A stretch of DNA of 64,000 nt from Vibrio nigripulchritudo ATCC 27043 (GCF_000222685.1 NZ_AFWJ01000001.1:124001-188000), one strand, 5' to 3'; positions 11,285 through 21,333 are shown, counted from the first letter of the stretch. The notes: generated from the sequence alone by a model not told the origin. Numbers and translations: made by a program.

Positions 11285-11736
11285 AAAAGCTGGCTTTAGT
11301 GGCGGTGTTAGCTGTGGCTGGGTGCGCTCAACATCAAGATTCTAACGCAGTGCCGTGGGAAAAGACGACGGCACAAGAAACAGTTGCCGGTACAACGGTT
11401 CGTATGACGGTGAACTTGTGGCTGAATAAAATGCCAGGTATAGAGGGCGAGCAAGGGCACATGTTGCATGGCGCTTTGTATCTGGATGGTCGTGATGACT
11501 TGCCTGCTCATTTGGATGCTAAGGCACTGATCATCAAGCAAGGAGACATGTCTCAATGGGTTGAGATTGAGGCAATTGATGTAAGAAACCACAGTGAAAA
11601 CCGCTGGGAAGTGGCATTCAGTACGGATATGCCATTGGATGAGGCTGAAAAGGTGGATGTTGGTTTACAGCTTACTGATTCGGAAAAAAACTACTGGCTG
11701 ACTCAGGAAGCAGTGAAAGTAGATAGCGTTTACTAG
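11281..11736 (+). CDS. Putative lipoprotein coupled to arcB
   Basis: A 151-residue protein with a lipoprotein signal peptide: a KK start, hydrophobic core and lipobox AVAGC with Cys15 as the lipidated residue. The mature part is acidic and mixed alpha/beta, with no domain I recognise. I chose the ATG at 11281 rather than the in-frame start at 11251. The later start gives a clean signal peptide, has an AAAGGA ribosome-binding site, and overlaps the arcB stop by four bases, a typical coupled arrangement. Co-expression with ArcB is likely; a role in the Arc pathway is only a guess. Confidence 0.8.
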   Translation: MKKLALVAVLAVAGCAQHQDSNAVPWEKTTAQETVAGTTVRMTVNLWLNKMPGIEGEQGHMLHGALYLDGRDDLPAHLDAKALIIKQGDMSQWVEIEAIDVRNHSENRWEVAFSTDMPLDEAEKVDVGLQLTDSEKNYWLTQEAVKVDSVY

Positions 11737-11770
11737 AGCTAAAGACCCTAGAGGATTTTCTAAATAACAA

Positions 11771-11798
11771 AAAAGCCGATGCAGATGCATCGGCTTTT
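11771..11798. terminator. Bidirectional terminator between arcB-lipoprotein operon and arcA
   Basis: Near-perfect stem with AAAAGCCGATGC on the left and GCATCGGCTTTT on the right and a minimal loop. A and T runs on the two sides let it serve the convergent transcripts from both directions. Confidence 0.9.
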
Positions 11799-11815
11799 GA
11801 ATATCTGGAATCGTA

Positions 11816-12532
11816 TTATTCTTCCAGGTCACCACAGAAGCGGTAGCCTTCACCATGAATAGTTGCGATGATTTCTGGCGTGTCTGCCACAGACTCAAAG
11901 TGCTTACGAATACGACGAATAGTTACGTCAACAGTACGATCGTGTGGTTTTAGCTCACGACCTGTCATCTTCTTAAGAAGGTCAGCACGGGTTTGGATTT
12001 TGCCTGGGTTTTCACAGAAGTGAAGCAGTGCACGGAATTCAGAACGTGGAAGCTTGTAGCTGTCACCAGCCGGGCTCACTAGCGAGCGGCTGTTGATGTC
12101 CAGTTCCCAACCGTTAAATTCGTATTTCTCAACGCTGCGTTTTTCTTCCTGTACAGCTCCGTTGGTCATCGAGCGGTTCAGAAGGTTACGAGCACGGATG
12201 GTTAATTCACGAGGGTTAAATGGCTTGGTGATGTAATCATCTGCACCAATTTCCAGACCAAGGATCTTATCAACTTCGTTGTCACGACCTGTCAGGAACA
12301 TCAGGGCAACGTTTGCTTGCTCGCGAAGTTCACGTGCTAGCAACAGACCATTTTTACCCGGTAGGTTGATGTCCATGATAACCAAGTTCACTTGGTTTTC
12401 GGCAAGTACACGATGCATTTCTTCACCATCACTTGCTTCATAGACAGCATATCCCTCTGCTTCGAAAATGCTTTTCAGCGTATTGCGGGTTACTTGCTCA
12501 TCTTCAACGATGAGAATCTGCGGGGTTTGCAT
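11816..12532 (-). CDS. arcA: Two-component response regulator ArcA
   Basis: OmpR/PhoB-type response regulator of 238 residues, the same length as E. coli ArcA. The N-terminal receiver has acidic residues Glu10/Asp11, phospho-acceptor Asp54 (VIMDINLPG) and the conserved Lys in ITKPFNPRE. The C-terminal winged-helix DNA-binding domain includes [14 protein letters not shown]. It globally represses aerobic respiratory genes when oxygen is limiting. It is transcribed towards arcB, with a shared terminator between. The 328-base region upstream contains a perfect FNR box, consistent with anaerobic induction. Confidence 0.98.
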   Translation of the reverse strand: MQTPQILIVEDEQVTRNTLKSIFEAEGYAVYEASDGEEMHRVLAENQVNLVIMDINLPGKNGLLLARELREQANVALMFLTGRDNEVDKILGLEIGADDYITKPFNPRELTIRARNLLNRSMTNGAVQEEKRSVEKYEFNGWELDINSRSLVSPAGDSYKLPRSEFRALLHFCENPGKIQTRADLLKKMTGRELKPHDRTVDVTIRRIRKHFESVADTPEIIATIHGEGYRFCGDLEE

Positions 12533-12791
12533 TGGCGGTACCTAAATTGTAACTAAAACTGTGCTAATAGAATAAATTCTAGGCAGAAAAATAACATACA
12601 GGTAAAGTGTTTTTGATAATAAACGATACTACGCAAAAAAACACCACCTTCACGCGGTACGCCGTCCTTGGAAGTCTGATTTTAAGAAGACCAAATCCTA
12701 TGTCATGCTTGCTTTCTGCCGATTGTTGAACTGGATTTTATATTGTTAACAGCTTGCTAACAACGCCCAAATACCAATTCCATTCACTTTG

Positions 12792-12805
12792 TTGATTTAT
12801 ATCAA
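12792..12805. promoter_or_regulatory. Perfect FNR box in the arcA / DUF3293 intergenic region
   Basis: TTGATTTATATCAA matches the FNR consensus TTGAT-N4-ATCAA at every fixed position. It lies about 260 bases upstream of arcA and 56 bases upstream of the divergent DUF3293 gene, so either could be the target. FNR activation of arcA is established in E. coli. The rest of the 12533-12860 gap is AT-rich, probably a long arcA leader, and holds no gene that I can see. Confidence 0.75.
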
Positions 12806-12860
12806 TAGAAGAAAACTAACAAGAATAGATAGTAAATGTATATAAAAAGTTGAATTTTTT

Positions 12861-13253
12861 ATGCAGATTGATAGCTCCCTCATACAAGCGTATTTGGCAA
12901 CATATTTTTACACTGATAAGCCGATCGCATTTCATCGGTTTTGTGTAATAACTGCCTGTAATCCAAGAAGTAAAAAGGTTTCGGATTTCGACAACAATTT
13001 AAGAAATAAGCAGTTGGAAGCCGACCTTGCAGAGCATGTTCACCAGCCAGTATTGGCCGGAGATGAAACAAAGCAGTGGTGTGAAGAAAGCTACATTGTA
13101 GAAATATCACTACAAAAAGCGATAAAGCTAGCCAAACGCTATGAGCAGAATGCCATCTACTACATCGAGGATGGAGAGCTGTTTCTGGTTTTTGTGAGCG
13201 GAGAACAAATGAGTGCCGGTACGTTTAGCGAAAAAGTGAGATTCGTTCGCTAA
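12861..13253 (+). CDS. DUF3293 domain protein
   Basis: Soluble protein of 130 residues resembling the DUF3293 family, whose function is unknown. The recognisable part is an ITACNPRS segment near residue 30 followed by a charged helix (NNLRNKQLEADL). There is no signal peptide or membrane segment. No Shine-Dalgarno is visible before the ATG, which follows a run of T, so initiation may be weak. The FNR box 56 bases upstream lies where a class II-like activator could sit. Family call from memory of the motif; moderate certainty. Confidence 0.72.
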   Translation: MQIDSSLIQAYLATYFYTDKPIAFHRFCVITACNPRSKKVSDFDNNLRNKQLEADLAEHVHQPVLAGDETKQWCEESYIVEISLQKAIKLAKRYEQNAIYYIEDGELFLVFVSGEQMSAGTFSEKVRFVR

Positions 13254-13385
13254 CGCCATGAAATATATAGGGCAATGGATATAACCTAATCGAATGTGAG
13301 CTTGCTCTCTATCTCACGCTATATCAAAGCGGTGCAGGTAGTTGGGTATATAGTTATAGAAGCAACATAATCTCAAGGAGGAACC

Positions 13386-13871
13386 ATGAAAGACTTACTG
13401 CCTGATCTTTGTGATCAGTACGAAGACCAACTGACCTTACTGGATCTGCCATTGCAGAACTTTGGTCAAAGAGGCGCGTTCTGGGGCGAAATTGTCACGG
13501 TTCGTTGCTATCACGATAACTCTAAGGTTAAAGAAGCCTTGAATGAGAACGGCAAAGGAAAAGTGCTGGTCGTGGACGGAAATGGGTCAAGTGAACGTGC
13601 ACTTATGGGCGATCAAGTTGCCCTCACTGCAATAAACAATCAGTGGGAAGGGGTCGTGATTTGGGGAGCGGTACGTGATGTTGGCGCCATGTCAGAAATG
13701 GACTTAGGAGTAAAAGCACTGACAACCTGCCCATTCAAAACGGAAAAACGAGACATCGGTGAAATCGATGTTGGTCTGACTATTCAGGGGCAAATGATAC
13801 AACCAGGTGATTACCTGTATTCTGATTGGAATGGCATCGTTATTTCGAAGAAAGAATTGAAAGTAACTTAA
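13386..13871 (+). CDS. rraA: RraA-family ribonuclease E activity regulator
   Basis: Protein of 161 residues, the same length as E. coli RraA, with the conserved core [30 protein letters not shown] and a C-terminal [14 protein letters not shown]. RraA binds the C-terminal scaffold of RNase E and inhibits it; relatives with an RxxD-type site act as aldolases, so the annotation transfers with care. Vibrio usually encode two RraA proteins (RraAV1 and RraAV2 in V. vulnificus). This copy is fairly divergent from E. coli RraA, and I cannot tell which paralogue it is. A strong AGGAGG ribosome-binding site precedes the ATG. Stands alone between DUF3293 and a convergent gene. Confidence 0.85.
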   Translation: MKDLLPDLCDQYEDQLTLLDLPLQNFGQRGAFWGEIVTVRCYHDNSKVKEALNENGKGKVLVVDGNGSSERALMGDQVALTAINNQWEGVVIWGAVRDVGAMSEMDLGVKALTTCPFKTEKRDIGEIDVGLTIQGQMIQPGDYLYSDWNGIVISKKELKVT

Positions 13872-13904
13872 GATCATCAGCCCGCTGAAAGCGGAAATAC
13901 CGAG

Positions 13905-13934
13905 GTTGGTTTAGAAGCGAAATCCTAAACCAAC
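13905..13934. repeat. Inverted repeat at the end of the outer-membrane-like gene
   Basis: Perfect 10-bp arms GTTGGTTTAG / CTAAACCAAC with a 10-base spacer, spanning the stop codon of the minus-strand gene at 13911 and lying just past rraA. There is no T run, so it is a poor intrinsic terminator by itself; it may stabilise or end convergent mRNAs. Confidence 0.55.
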
Positions 13935-14384
13935 TTCCACCCCACCTTTTTGAATTTCTTCATAATCTAATGTGGCATGCAAGTCGAGGTTTTCAGACAG
14001 TTTTAATCGGCTGGATACTTCGGCAGAGATAAGCTTTTGTTGAGGGTTTAGGCTGTCTTGCTCGTAAGGCTTAGTTGCACGAACGCTACTGTTCACCGAG
14101 AAAGATTCACTGAACTTGTAGTTCACACCACTTAAAAAGCCGTTATAGCGTGGGGATTCAGAGTTAGTGATACTGGCACCCACATAAACATCGACAGAAT
14201 CAAACAGGTTATAGGAATAACCACTGTCTATCTGCCAGCTATCAAACTGTGTATTAGGTTGCGCTTGGCTTGAGATAAACCAATTGTGCGAGGATGGCTT
14301 TTCAGGCGTTAAACTTGGTAGGTCTTCTGCTTGAGAAATAGCAGGCATTGCAAGCAGGCTCAAAATGAGAAGTGGTTTCTTCAT
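13911..14384 (-). CDS. Small putative outer-membrane beta-barrel protein
   Basis: About 157 residues with a cleavable signal peptide (KKPLLILSLLAMPAISQA, likely cut before EDL). The mature part has alternating polar/aromatic segments (DSWQIDSGYSYNL, VDVYVGASIT, GFLSGVNYKFSESFS) and ends in VGLGFRF with a terminal Phe, the usual outer-membrane insertion signal. It would form a small barrel in the outer membrane. I chose the ATG at 14384 because it starts the signal peptide and has a GGAGG site in place; an upstream in-frame ATG adds 34 residues that spoil the signal. Function unknown. Confidence 0.75.
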   Translation of the reverse strand: MKKPLLILSLLAMPAISQAEDLPSLTPEKPSSHNWFISSQAQPNTQFDSWQIDSGYSYNLFDSVDVYVGASITNSESPRYNGFLSGVNYKFSESFSVNSSVRATKPYEQDSLNPQQKLISAEVSSRLKLSENLDLHATLDYEEIQKGGVEVGLGFRF

Positions 14385-14668
14385 ATCTGCCTCCTTGCTG
14401 AATAATCTACTTAGTGAATATAGCTTATCTGATGTGTACCCACGATCTTTTTTTAGAGATTGATCGCGCTTTGGGATCATACTCACTCAATCACTGCATT
14501 TTGTCAAAGAATGACGATTTTCTGACGTATGCACAATTTCAATGATTTCGTATGGCTATTGAAGAACAAGGCTTGATAATTTATTGATTGATATATGAAT
14601 TAAGGCTCATCGTTCTATTTAAACTTGCATAAAATACCGAGGGAAAGGTAAAAAAAATAATCTTTTCA

Positions 14669-14697
14669 TTGACTCAGACGAGGAAAATCGGTAAACG
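14669..14697 (+). promoter_or_regulatory. Candidate thr operon promoter
   Basis: TTGACT at 14669 (five of six -35 bases) is spaced 17 bases from TAAACG at 14692, a weak -10. It would start transcription about 40 bases before thrL. The rest of the 14385-14742 gap is AT-rich and shows no gene. Confidence 0.4.
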
Positions 14698-14742
14698 TAA
14701 AGTTAAGCAAACACACGTACACAGTAAGATAAAAAATTATTC

Positions 14743-14817
14743 ATGCTTAATCACCGCACAACAGTAACCACCACCATTATTATTACCGACATTATAACTG
14801 TTGGGGCGGGCTGTTAA
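14743..14817 (+). CDS. thrL: thr operon leader peptide
   Basis: A 24-codon ORF rich in regulatory codons: seven Thr and five Ile, including consecutive ACC ACC ACC ATT ATT ATT ACC. It is followed 17 bases later by a strong intrinsic terminator and then thrA. This is the classical arrangement for threonine/isoleucine attenuation. When charged Thr- and Ile-tRNA are scarce the ribosome stalls on these codons and the terminator should not form. The sequence differs from E. coli ThrL but keeps the composition and the GAG tripeptide near the end. Too short for most gene finders. Confidence 0.93.
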   Translation: MLNHRTTVTTTIIITDIITVGAGC

Positions 14818-14834
14818 GCGAAAGAAATTTCAAG

Positions 14835-14871
14835 AAAAGGCCTGTATCCCACAAGATACAGGCCTTTTTTT
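14835..14871 (+). terminator. thr attenuator
   Basis: Stem AAAAGGCCTGTATC / GATACAGGCCTTTT with a 6-base loop and a T run. It lies between thrL and thrA and is the conditional terminator for threonine/isoleucine attenuation. Confidence 0.92.
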
Positions 14872-14901
14872 ATGCAGGTTTAAAATATACCGGAGGAAGG
14901 G

Positions 14902-17361
14902 ATGCGAGTTTTAAAGTTTGGTGGATCGTCGTTGGCAGATGCTGATCGCTTTTTAAGAGCGGCAGACATCATTGCTAATAACGCGAAGCAAGAGCAGGTG
15001 GCAGTGGTGCTGTCTGCCCCAGGAAAAACCACCAACAAATTGGTGTCAGTTATTGAAGGTGCACTCAGAAATGGCGAAGCGGATCTGCAAATCGCGGAGC
15101 TGGAGTCTTCTCTTCAATCGCTGTTTGACGAAGTACAGAAGCAAGTACCGAATTTGGAAAGCGCGGGTTTCAACAATCAGTTGAAGACCTCTCTGAGTCA
15201 GCTTCGTCAGTTTGTACATGGCATCAATCTTTTGGGTATGTGCCCAAATAATGTTAATGCCCGCATCATCAGTAAAGGTGAGCGCATTTCCATTCAGCTA
15301 ATGAAAGCTGTACTGGAAGCAAAAGGTCATCCTTCTTTCCTAATAGACCCAGTTGAATACCTTGTTGCTAAAGGCGACCACCTTGAAGCTATGGTCGATG
15401 TTGATGTCTCAACCAATAACTTCCGTGCTAACCCTCTTCCTGAAGATCATGTTTACATCATGCCTGGCTTTACAGCTGGAAATGAGAAAGGTGAACTGGT
15501 AACCCTTGGTCGTAACGGCTCCGATTACTCTGCGGCAGTTCTGGCAGCGTGCTTGCGCGCAGAATGTTGTGAAATCTGGACAGACGTAGACGGTGTATAC
15601 AACTGTGACCCTCGCTTGGTTGACGATGCAAGGCTGCTTAAATCTCTGAGCTACCAAGAAGCGATGGAGCTGTCTTACTTCGGCGCTTCCGTTCTTCACC
15701 CAAAAACCATTGCACCTATTGCACAGTTCCATATTCCGTGTCTGATCAAAAACAGCTTTAACCCACAAGGTGCGGGTACGTTGATTGGTCAGGATACAGG
15801 TGAAGATAACCTAGCGATCAAAGGCATCACGACCCTGAACAAGCTGACCATGGTAAATGTGTCAGGTCCTGGCATGAAAGGCATGGTGGGCATGGCGAGC
15901 CGCGTGTTTGGCGCGATGTCATCTGCAGGCGTTTCTATTGTTCTTATCACCCAGTCTTCTTCTGAGTACAGCATCAGTTTCTGTATCGAACAGGCGGATA
16001 AAGCTAAAGCTGAACAGGTACTTAGTGATGCATTCGAACTTGAGCTCAAAGATGGCTTGCTAGAGCCAGTTGAGTTTATGAATGATGTAGCTATCGTTAC
16101 TCTGGTTGGTGATGGTATGCGTACCTCTCGCGGTGTTGCGTCTCGCTTCTTCGCATCATTAGCGGAAGTGAACGTTAACGTAGTGGCTATCGCACAGGGT
16201 TCTTCTGAACGTGCCATTTCTGCAGTGATTCCTGAAGATAAAGTGTCTGAAGCCATCAAAGCGTGTCACGAAAATCTCTTTAACTCTAAGCACTTCCTTG
16301 ATGTATTTGTGGTCGGCGTTGGTGGGGTCGGTGGTGAGCTGGTGGATCAGATCCAGCGTCAGCAAGCAAAGCTGGCAGACAAAGGCATCGTAATTCGGGT
16401 TTGTGGGTTAGCAAACAGCAAAGGCTTGCTGCTAGATAGCAAAGGTCTGCCGCTTGACCACTGGCGTGATCGCATGACTCACGCTTCAGAAGAATTCAGC
16501 CTTGCCAGCCTGATTGCACTTGTACAGCGTAACCACATCATCAACCCGGTGCTAGTGGATTGTACATCTAGCGAAAACATCGCTAATCAATATGCCGACT
16601 TCCTTGCAGCAGGTTTCCACGTTGTTACGCCAAACAAAAAGGCCAACACAGCAAGCATGGCGTACTACCACCAACTTCGTGATGTGGCGCGCGCGTCTCG
16701 CCGCAAGCTGATGTACGAAACAACGGTAGGTGCTGGTCTTCCGGTTATCGAGAACTTACAAAACCTAATCTCTGCGGGTGATGAGCTAGAGAAATTCAAC
16801 GGTATTCTTTCTGGTTCACTGTCTTACATCTTCGGCAAACTGGACGAAGGCATGACTTTGAGTCAGGCAACTAACATTGCAAAAGACAACGGTTTTACCG
16901 AACCAGACCCACGCGACGACCTTTCGGGTATGGACGTGGCACGTAAACTTCTGATCCTTGCCCGCGAATCTGGTCTAGAGCTTGAGCTGGACGACGTCGC
17001 TGTAGAAGCGGCTCTGCCTCCGGGTTTTGATGACAGCGGAAGTGTGGAAGAGTTTATGGCTCGTCTGCCAGAAGCGGATGCGCATTTCAGTGAGTTGTCT
17101 AAGAAAGCGGCAGAAGAAGGGAAAGTGCTTCGCTATGTCGGTGAAATTCTGGACGGCAAGTGCAAAGTCAGCATTGCAGCAGTGGATGAAAACGACCCAA
17201 TGTTCAAGATTAAAGATGGCGAAAATGCCCTGGCATTCTACAGCCGTTACTATCAGCCAATTCCATTGGTGCTGCGCGGATACGGCGCGGGTACAGAAGT
17301 GACTGCGGCAGGTGTCTTCGCAGATGTGATGCGTACGTTAGGCTGGAAATTAGGAGTATAA
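14902..17361 (+). CDS. thrA: Bifunctional aspartokinase I / homoserine dehydrogenase I
   Basis: Bifunctional enzyme of 819 residues (820 in E. coli) catalysing the first and third steps from aspartate to threonine. The N-terminal aspartokinase begins with [11 protein letters not shown]. Tandem ACT-type regulatory segments lie around residues 310-460 ([12 protein letters not shown] and [12 protein letters not shown]) and mediate threonine feedback. The C-terminal homoserine dehydrogenase carries the nucleotide loop [12 protein letters not shown] and the catalytic region [21 protein letters not shown] ribosome-binding site precedes the ATG. First structural gene of thrABC, two bases before thrB. 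Confidence 0.98.
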   Translation: MRVLKFGGSSLADADRFLRAADIIANNAKQEQVAVVLSAPGKTTNKLVSVIEGALRNGEADLQIAELESSLQSLFDEVQKQVPNLESAGFNNQLKTSLSQLRQFVHGINLLGMCPNNVNARIISKGERISIQLMKAVLEAKGHPSFLIDPVEYLVAKGDHLEAMVDVDVSTNNFRANPLPEDHVYIMPGFTAGNEKGELVTLGRNGSDYSAAVLAACLRAECCEIWTDVDGVYNCDPRLVDDARLLKSLSYQEAMELSYFGASVLHPKTIAPIAQFHIPCLIKNSFNPQGAGTLIGQDTGEDNLAIKGITTLNKLTMVNVSGPGMKGMVGMASRVFGAMSSAGVSIVLITQSSSEYSISFCIEQADKAKAEQVLSDAFELELKDGLLEPVEFMNDVAIVTLVGDGMRTSRGVASRFFASLAEVNVNVVAIAQGSSERAISAVIPEDKVSEAIKACHENLFNSKHFLDVFVVGVGGVGGELVDQIQRQQAKLADKGIVIRVCGLANSKGLLLDSKGLPLDHWRDRMTHASEEFSLASLIALVQRNHIINPVLVDCTSSENIANQYADFLAAGFHVVTPNKKANTASMAYYHQLRDVARASRRKLMYETTVGAGLPVIENLQNLISAGDELEKFNGILSGSLSYIFGKLDEGMTLSQATNIAKDNGFTEPDPRDDLSGMDVARKLLILARESGLELELDDVAVEAALPPGFDDSGSVEEFMARLPEADAHFSELSKKAAEEGKVLRYVGEILDGKCKVSIAAVDENDPMFKIKDGENALAFYSRYYQPIPLVLRGYGAGTEVTAAGVFADVMRTLGWKLGV

Positions 17362-17363
17362 AA

Positions 17364-18320
17364 ATGAGTGTAGTGGTTTATGCTCCTGCCTCTATCGGCA
17401 ACGTGAGTGTTGGCTTCGATGTGCTGGGGGCAGCCGTGTCCCCGGTTGATGGTACCTTGCTTGGGGATCGCGTCCTTGTTAAAGAGGGCAGCGAAGCATT
17501 TACTTTGGATACAGCTGGAGATTTCGTCAGTAAACTGCCAACGAATCCGAAAGAAAACATTGTTTATGATTGCTGGCGTGTGTTTGCACGCGAGCTGGAT
17601 AAAAAGAACGTCGAACTGAAGCCAGTGCATATGATTCTGGAAAAGAACATGCCGATTGGCTCTGGTCTTGGGTCTAGTGCATGTTCCATTGTGGCCGCGT
17701 TGGACGCTTTAAACCAATTCCATGAAAACCCGCTGAATGAAACAGAGCTGCTGGCTCTGATGGGGGAAATGGAAGGACAGATTTCCGGTGGCGTCCATTA
17801 TGACAACGTTGCACCTTGTTACTTGGGCGGTGTTCAGTTGATGCTGGAAGAGCTTGGTATTATTTCACAGGAAGTGCCTTGCTTCGACGACTGGTACTGG
17901 GTGATGGCGTATCCGGGAATTAAGGTATCCACTGCGGAAGCGCGCGAGATTTTACCATCGCAATACCGCCGTCAAGACATCATCGCCCACGGTCGTCATC
18001 TGGCAGGCTTCATTCATGCCTGTCATTCCAATCAACCTGAATTGGCCGCCAAGATGATCAAAGACGTGATCGCAGAACCATATCGTGAGAAACTGCTTCC
18101 TGGCTTCGCTGATGCTCGCAAATACGCTGCAACAGCAGGTGCGCTGGCAACTGGCATTTCAGGCAGTGGTCCGACGCTATTTAGTATTTGCAAAGAAAAA
18201 GATGTCGCTGAGCGAGTTGCTCGCTGGCTAGAACAGAATTACGTACAAAATGAGGAAGGGTTCGTTCACGTTTGCCGTTTAGACAAACAGGGTTCGACCG
18301 TAACAGGAAGTGAGCTATGA
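17364..18320 (+). CDS. thrB: Homoserine kinase
   Basis: GHMP-family kinase of 318 residues phosphorylating homoserine to O-phosphohomoserine. The ATP-binding GHMP motif is clear ([13 protein letters not shown]), as is the C-terminal glycine-rich [12 protein letters not shown] loop. The N-terminus [16 protein letters not shown] is typical. It starts two bases after the thrA stop with GGAG just upstream, and its end overlaps thrC by four bases, so the three genes are translated as a coupled set. Confidence 0.98.
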   Translation: MSVVVYAPASIGNVSVGFDVLGAAVSPVDGTLLGDRVLVKEGSEAFTLDTAGDFVSKLPTNPKENIVYDCWRVFARELDKKNVELKPVHMILEKNMPIGSGLGSSACSIVAALDALNQFHENPLNETELLALMGEMEGQISGGVHYDNVAPCYLGGVQLMLEELGIISQEVPCFDDWYWVMAYPGIKVSTAEAREILPSQYRRQDIIAHGRHLAGFIHACHSNQPELAAKMIKDVIAEPYREKLLPGFADARKYAATAGALATGISGSGPTLFSICKEKDVAERVARWLEQNYVQNEEGFVHVCRLDKQGSTVTGSEL

Positions 18321-19600
18321 AGCTTTACAACATCAAAGAAAATGACGAACAAGTGTCCTTTGGCCAAGCCGTGCGCCAGGGACTAGGCCGTAACCAAGGT
18401 CTGTTTTTCCCTTCAGAATTGCCCAAGTTTGAAGATGTCGATGCACTACTTGCCGAAGATTTTGTCACGCGTAGTGGCAAGATCCTCTCTGCTTTTATTG
18501 GTGAAGAATTATCGCCAGAGCAAGTAAACCAGCTTGTAGATGCCGCATTCCAGTTCCCTGCGCCAATCAAGCAAGTGAAAGATGGCGTTTATGCACTGGA
18601 ACTGTTCCATGGTCCAACGCTGGCGTTTAAAGATTTTGGTGGCCGCTTTATGGCGCAATCTTTAGCAGCAGTGTCCGACGGTGGCAAAATCACAATCCTG
18701 ACAGCAACATCCGGTGATACAGGTGCCGCGGTTGCTCATGCATTTTACGGTATGGAAAACATCAACGTTGTTATCCTATACCCGAAAGGCAAAATCAGCC
18801 CAATGCAGGAGAAACTGTTCTGTACTCTGGGCAAAAACATTCACACCGTAGCGATCAATGCTGACTTTGACGCCTGTCAGTCGTTGGTGAAGCACGCGTT
18901 TGATGATGCAGCACTGCGTGAAGAGATCGGGCTTAACTCAGCAAACTCTATTAATATCAGCCGTTTGATGGCTCAAATCTGCTACTACTTTGAAGCAGCA
19001 GCTCAAATGAGCAAAGAAGAGCGCGAAAACCTGGTGGTGTCAGTACCAAGTGGTAACTTCGGTAACCTGACTGCAGGTTTGCTGGCAAAAGCGATTGGTT
19101 TACCCATCAAACGCTTTGTCGCGGCAACCAATGCTAATGACACTGTGCCACGCTACCTGGAAACGGGTAAGTGGGATCCAAAACCAACCGTGGCGACTAC
19201 GTCGAATGCGATGGACGTCAGCCAGCCAAACAACTGGCCGCGAATCGAAGAGCTATGCCAGATTAAAGGCTGGGGGCTGGATACTTTAGGTAAGGGCGCA
19301 GTAACCGACGAGCAAAGTGCGGAATCGGTACGCGATCTGAATGGGCTGGGGTATCTGTGTGAACCACACGGTGCTATCGCTTACCGCGTTCTGGACGAGC
19401 AGCTTCAAGAAGGTGAAACTGGTCTGTTCCTGTGTACTGCTCACCCTGCGAAATTCAAAGAAGTGGTTGATGAGATTCTGGAAACAGACATTGATGTTCC
19501 TGGTCCGCTTGCAAAACACGCGGCGATGGAACTGTTGTCTGAAGAATTAGATAACGACTTCGATGCATTGAAAGCTGTACTTCGTCGAGTTCAGAAGTAA
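18317..19600 (+). CDS. thrC: Threonine synthase
   Basis: PLP-dependent enzyme of 427 residues converting O-phosphohomoserine to threonine. The PLP lysine lies in [11 protein letters not shown] and the phosphate-binding region in [24 protein letters not shown] is also conserved. The ATG overlaps the end of thrB (ATGA). Last gene of the operon, followed by a strong terminator. Confidence 0.98.
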   Translation: MKLYNIKENDEQVSFGQAVRQGLGRNQGLFFPSELPKFEDVDALLAEDFVTRSGKILSAFIGEELSPEQVNQLVDAAFQFPAPIKQVKDGVYALELFHGPTLAFKDFGGRFMAQSLAAVSDGGKITILTATSGDTGAAVAHAFYGMENINVVILYPKGKISPMQEKLFCTLGKNIHTVAINADFDACQSLVKHAFDDAALREEIGLNSANSINISRLMAQICYYFEAAAQMSKEERENLVVSVPSGNFGNLTAGLLAKAIGLPIKRFVAATNANDTVPRYLETGKWDPKPTVATTSNAMDVSQPNNWPRIEELCQIKGWGLDTLGKGAVTDEQSAESVRDLNGLGYLCEPHGAIAYRVLDEQLQEGETGLFLCTAHPAKFKEVVDEILETDIDVPGPLAKHAAMELLSEELDNDFDALKAVLRRVQK

Positions 19601-19619
19601 ACGCTTTTCAGTACTCAAA

Positions 19620-19649
19620 TAAAAACAGCGCTCATTGAGCGCTGTTTTT
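19620..19649. terminator. Bidirectional terminator between thrC and grcA
   Basis: Hairpin CAGCGCTCA / TGAGCGCTG flanked by A5 on the left and T5 on the right, between convergent genes. Confidence 0.9.
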
Positions 19650-19673
19650 ATTATGTTCTTTTAACTGTCAGTC

Positions 19674-20051
19674 TTATAGAGACTCAGTAAAGGTACGAGC
19701 AATAACGTCGCGTTGCTGCTCTTGAGTCAGAGAGTTGAAACGTACAGCGTAACCCGATACACGAATAGTCAACTGAGGGTAGTTTTCTGGGTTGTTTACT
19801 GCATCTTCCAGAGTTTCACGCTTAAGTACGTTAACGTTTAGATGCTGGCCACCTTCAATACGAGGAGCGGTTTCGATCGCCACTTCGCGGCTTTCAAACT
19901 CGCCAAGATCAGAAGCTGGAACCACTTGATCTGCTTCATAACCCGCGCTTGCTGCTACACAACGAGCTTCGTTTTTCTCGCTGTCCAGTAGCCAGATAGA
20001 GTTAAGTAGATCATCGTTTGCCGCTTTAGTAATTTGAATACCCTGGATCAT
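19674..20051 (-). CDS. grcA: Autonomous glycyl radical cofactor GrcA (YfiD)
   Basis: A 125-residue spare glycyl-radical domain homologous to the C-terminus of pyruvate formate-lyase. It replaces the damaged C-terminal domain of PflB after oxygen exposure. The radical site is Gly100 in RVSGYAVRF, preceded by the conserved [10 protein letters not shown] segment. The upstream region carries an FNR-type box (20151-20164), matching the anaerobic induction known for E. coli yfiD. An AGGA ribosome-binding site precedes the ATG (GACTAGGAGACAGGA). Monocistronic. Confidence 0.96.
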   Translation of the reverse strand: MIQGIQITKAANDDLLNSIWLLDSEKNEARCVAASAGYEADQVVPASDLGEFESREVAIETAPRIEGGQHLNVNVLKRETLEDAVNNPENYPQLTIRVSGYAVRFNSLTQEQQRDVIARTFTESL

Positions 20052-20150
20052 TCCTGTCTCCTAGTCCACTTACGTGGTGATTAAAATTGGTGTAAATTTC
20101 GGTTTTTTGTCGAGCTAGGTATTATATAGCCAATAACCTCAATCATAATA

Positions 20151-20164
20151 TTGATTTGCGTCAA
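20151..20164. promoter_or_regulatory. FNR-type box upstream of grcA
   Basis: TTGATTTGCGTCAA fits the FNR consensus TTGAT-N4-ATCAA with one deviation (G for A in the right half). It lies 100 bases upstream of the grcA start, within range for activation. It strongly suggests anaerobic control. Confidence 0.75.
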
Positions 20165-20283
20165 AAAACAACCAAAATCCTTAATTTTTGGAAGGTAAAT
20201 TTCTTGAGTTAAATCAATTAATCTTTATAAAACATAGTATTTACAATTTATTTTAAACTATCAAAAATATTTAAACGTTATTT

Positions 20284-20303
20284 TTGTTGTAATATTACTA
20301 CAA
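20284..20303. promoter_or_regulatory. Operator-like palindrome upstream of nfo
   Basis: TTGTTGTAATATTACTACAA is a 20-bp palindrome with a single mismatched pair, built on a perfect GTAATATTAC core, about 93 bases before nfo and 230 bases before grcA. It does not match a regulator motif I know well enough to name. The remainder of the 20052-20395 gap is AT-rich. Confidence 0.5.
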
Positions 20304-20395
20304 TTTGTGTTGAAGATTTCACCAGAAACCTCTGTAACCCAGTTGCTCTGGTTGGTAAGGTGAAAGGCTTTCGATAACCAATTACAAGAGAAGCT

Positions 20396-21253
20396 ATGAA
20401 GTACATTGGAGCACACGTTTCTGCTGCTGGCGGAGTCGATCAAGCGCCATTGCGGGCGCGTGAAATAGGAGCAAACGCTTTTGCACTCTTTACAAAGAAT
20501 CAGCGTCAGTGGGTTGCAAAGCCACTGGAAGAGAAAACCATAAAGGCGTTTAAAGCGAACTGCGAAATGTTAGGGTACAGCGACGAACACATTCTGCCGC
20601 ACGACTCTTACCTCATTAACTTAGGTGCACCAGAGCAGGAAAAATTAGAAAAGTCGAGAGCCGCATTTATTGATGAGATGGAGCGCTGTCAGCAGCTCGG
20701 AATCAAACTTTTGAACTTTCACCCAGGTAGCCACCTGAAAAAGATCTCTGAGCAGGAATGTCTGGCTAAAATCGCGGAGTCCATCAATATTGCTCACCAA
20801 GCAGTACCGAGTGTGGTTGCCGTTATCGAGAATACCGCAGGACAAGGCACCAACTTAGGCTGGCGCTTTGAACATCTGGCGGAAATCATTGAACAGGTAG
20901 ATGACAAAGATCGTGTTGGGGTATGTATTGATACCTGCCACACATTTGCAGCCGGGTACGATCTAAGGACAGCAGAAGCCTGTGAAGAAACCTTCAAGGC
21001 GTTTGACGACATTGTTGGAATGCACTACCTACGTGCAATGCATCTGAATGATTCAAAAGTGGAATTAGGTAGAAGAGTCGACAGACATCATTCTCTGGGT
21101 AAAGGTGAGATTGGCTGGGATTGCTTTCAGTATATTGCTCAGGATAGCCGGTTTGACGGTATCCCATTGATCTTAGAAACAATTGAACCAGAAATCTGGA
21201 AAGACGAGATTCAGGCACTGCGATTATTCCACCAGAATACCGAAACGAGCTGA
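20396..21253 (+). CDS. nfo: Endonuclease IV
   Basis: AP endonuclease of 285 residues, the same length as E. coli Nfo, acting in base-excision repair at abasic sites and oxidised sugar ends. It is a TIM barrel with three metal ions. The ligand segments are all present: [47 protein letters not shown] and LILETIEP. The ribosome-binding site AGAGAAG lies just upstream. It lies 326 bases upstream of ung, another base-excision gene, but with a small ORF and a structured leader between. Confidence 0.97.
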   Translation: MKYIGAHVSAAGGVDQAPLRAREIGANAFALFTKNQRQWVAKPLEEKTIKAFKANCEMLGYSDEHILPHDSYLINLGAPEQEKLEKSRAAFIDEMERCQQLGIKLLNFHPGSHLKKISEQECLAKIAESINIAHQAVPSVVAVIENTAGQGTNLGWRFEHLAEIIEQVDDKDRVGVCIDTCHTFAAGYDLRTAEACEETFKAFDDIVGMHYLRAMHLNDSKVELGRRVDRHHSLGKGEIGWDCFQYIAQDSRFDGIPLILETIEPEIWKDEIQALRLFHQNTETS

Positions 21254-21333
21254 AAAAGTTGGCATTGATCTTTCATAGAAAATACTGAGATGAGAACAAT
21301 CAGAATCAGTAACTCATATGTGAGGAGTGACTT

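Noticed and set aside
15409-16365. Several minus-strand ORFs of 68-156 codons inside thrA
   Set aside because: Antisense shadows of thrA with no independent signals.
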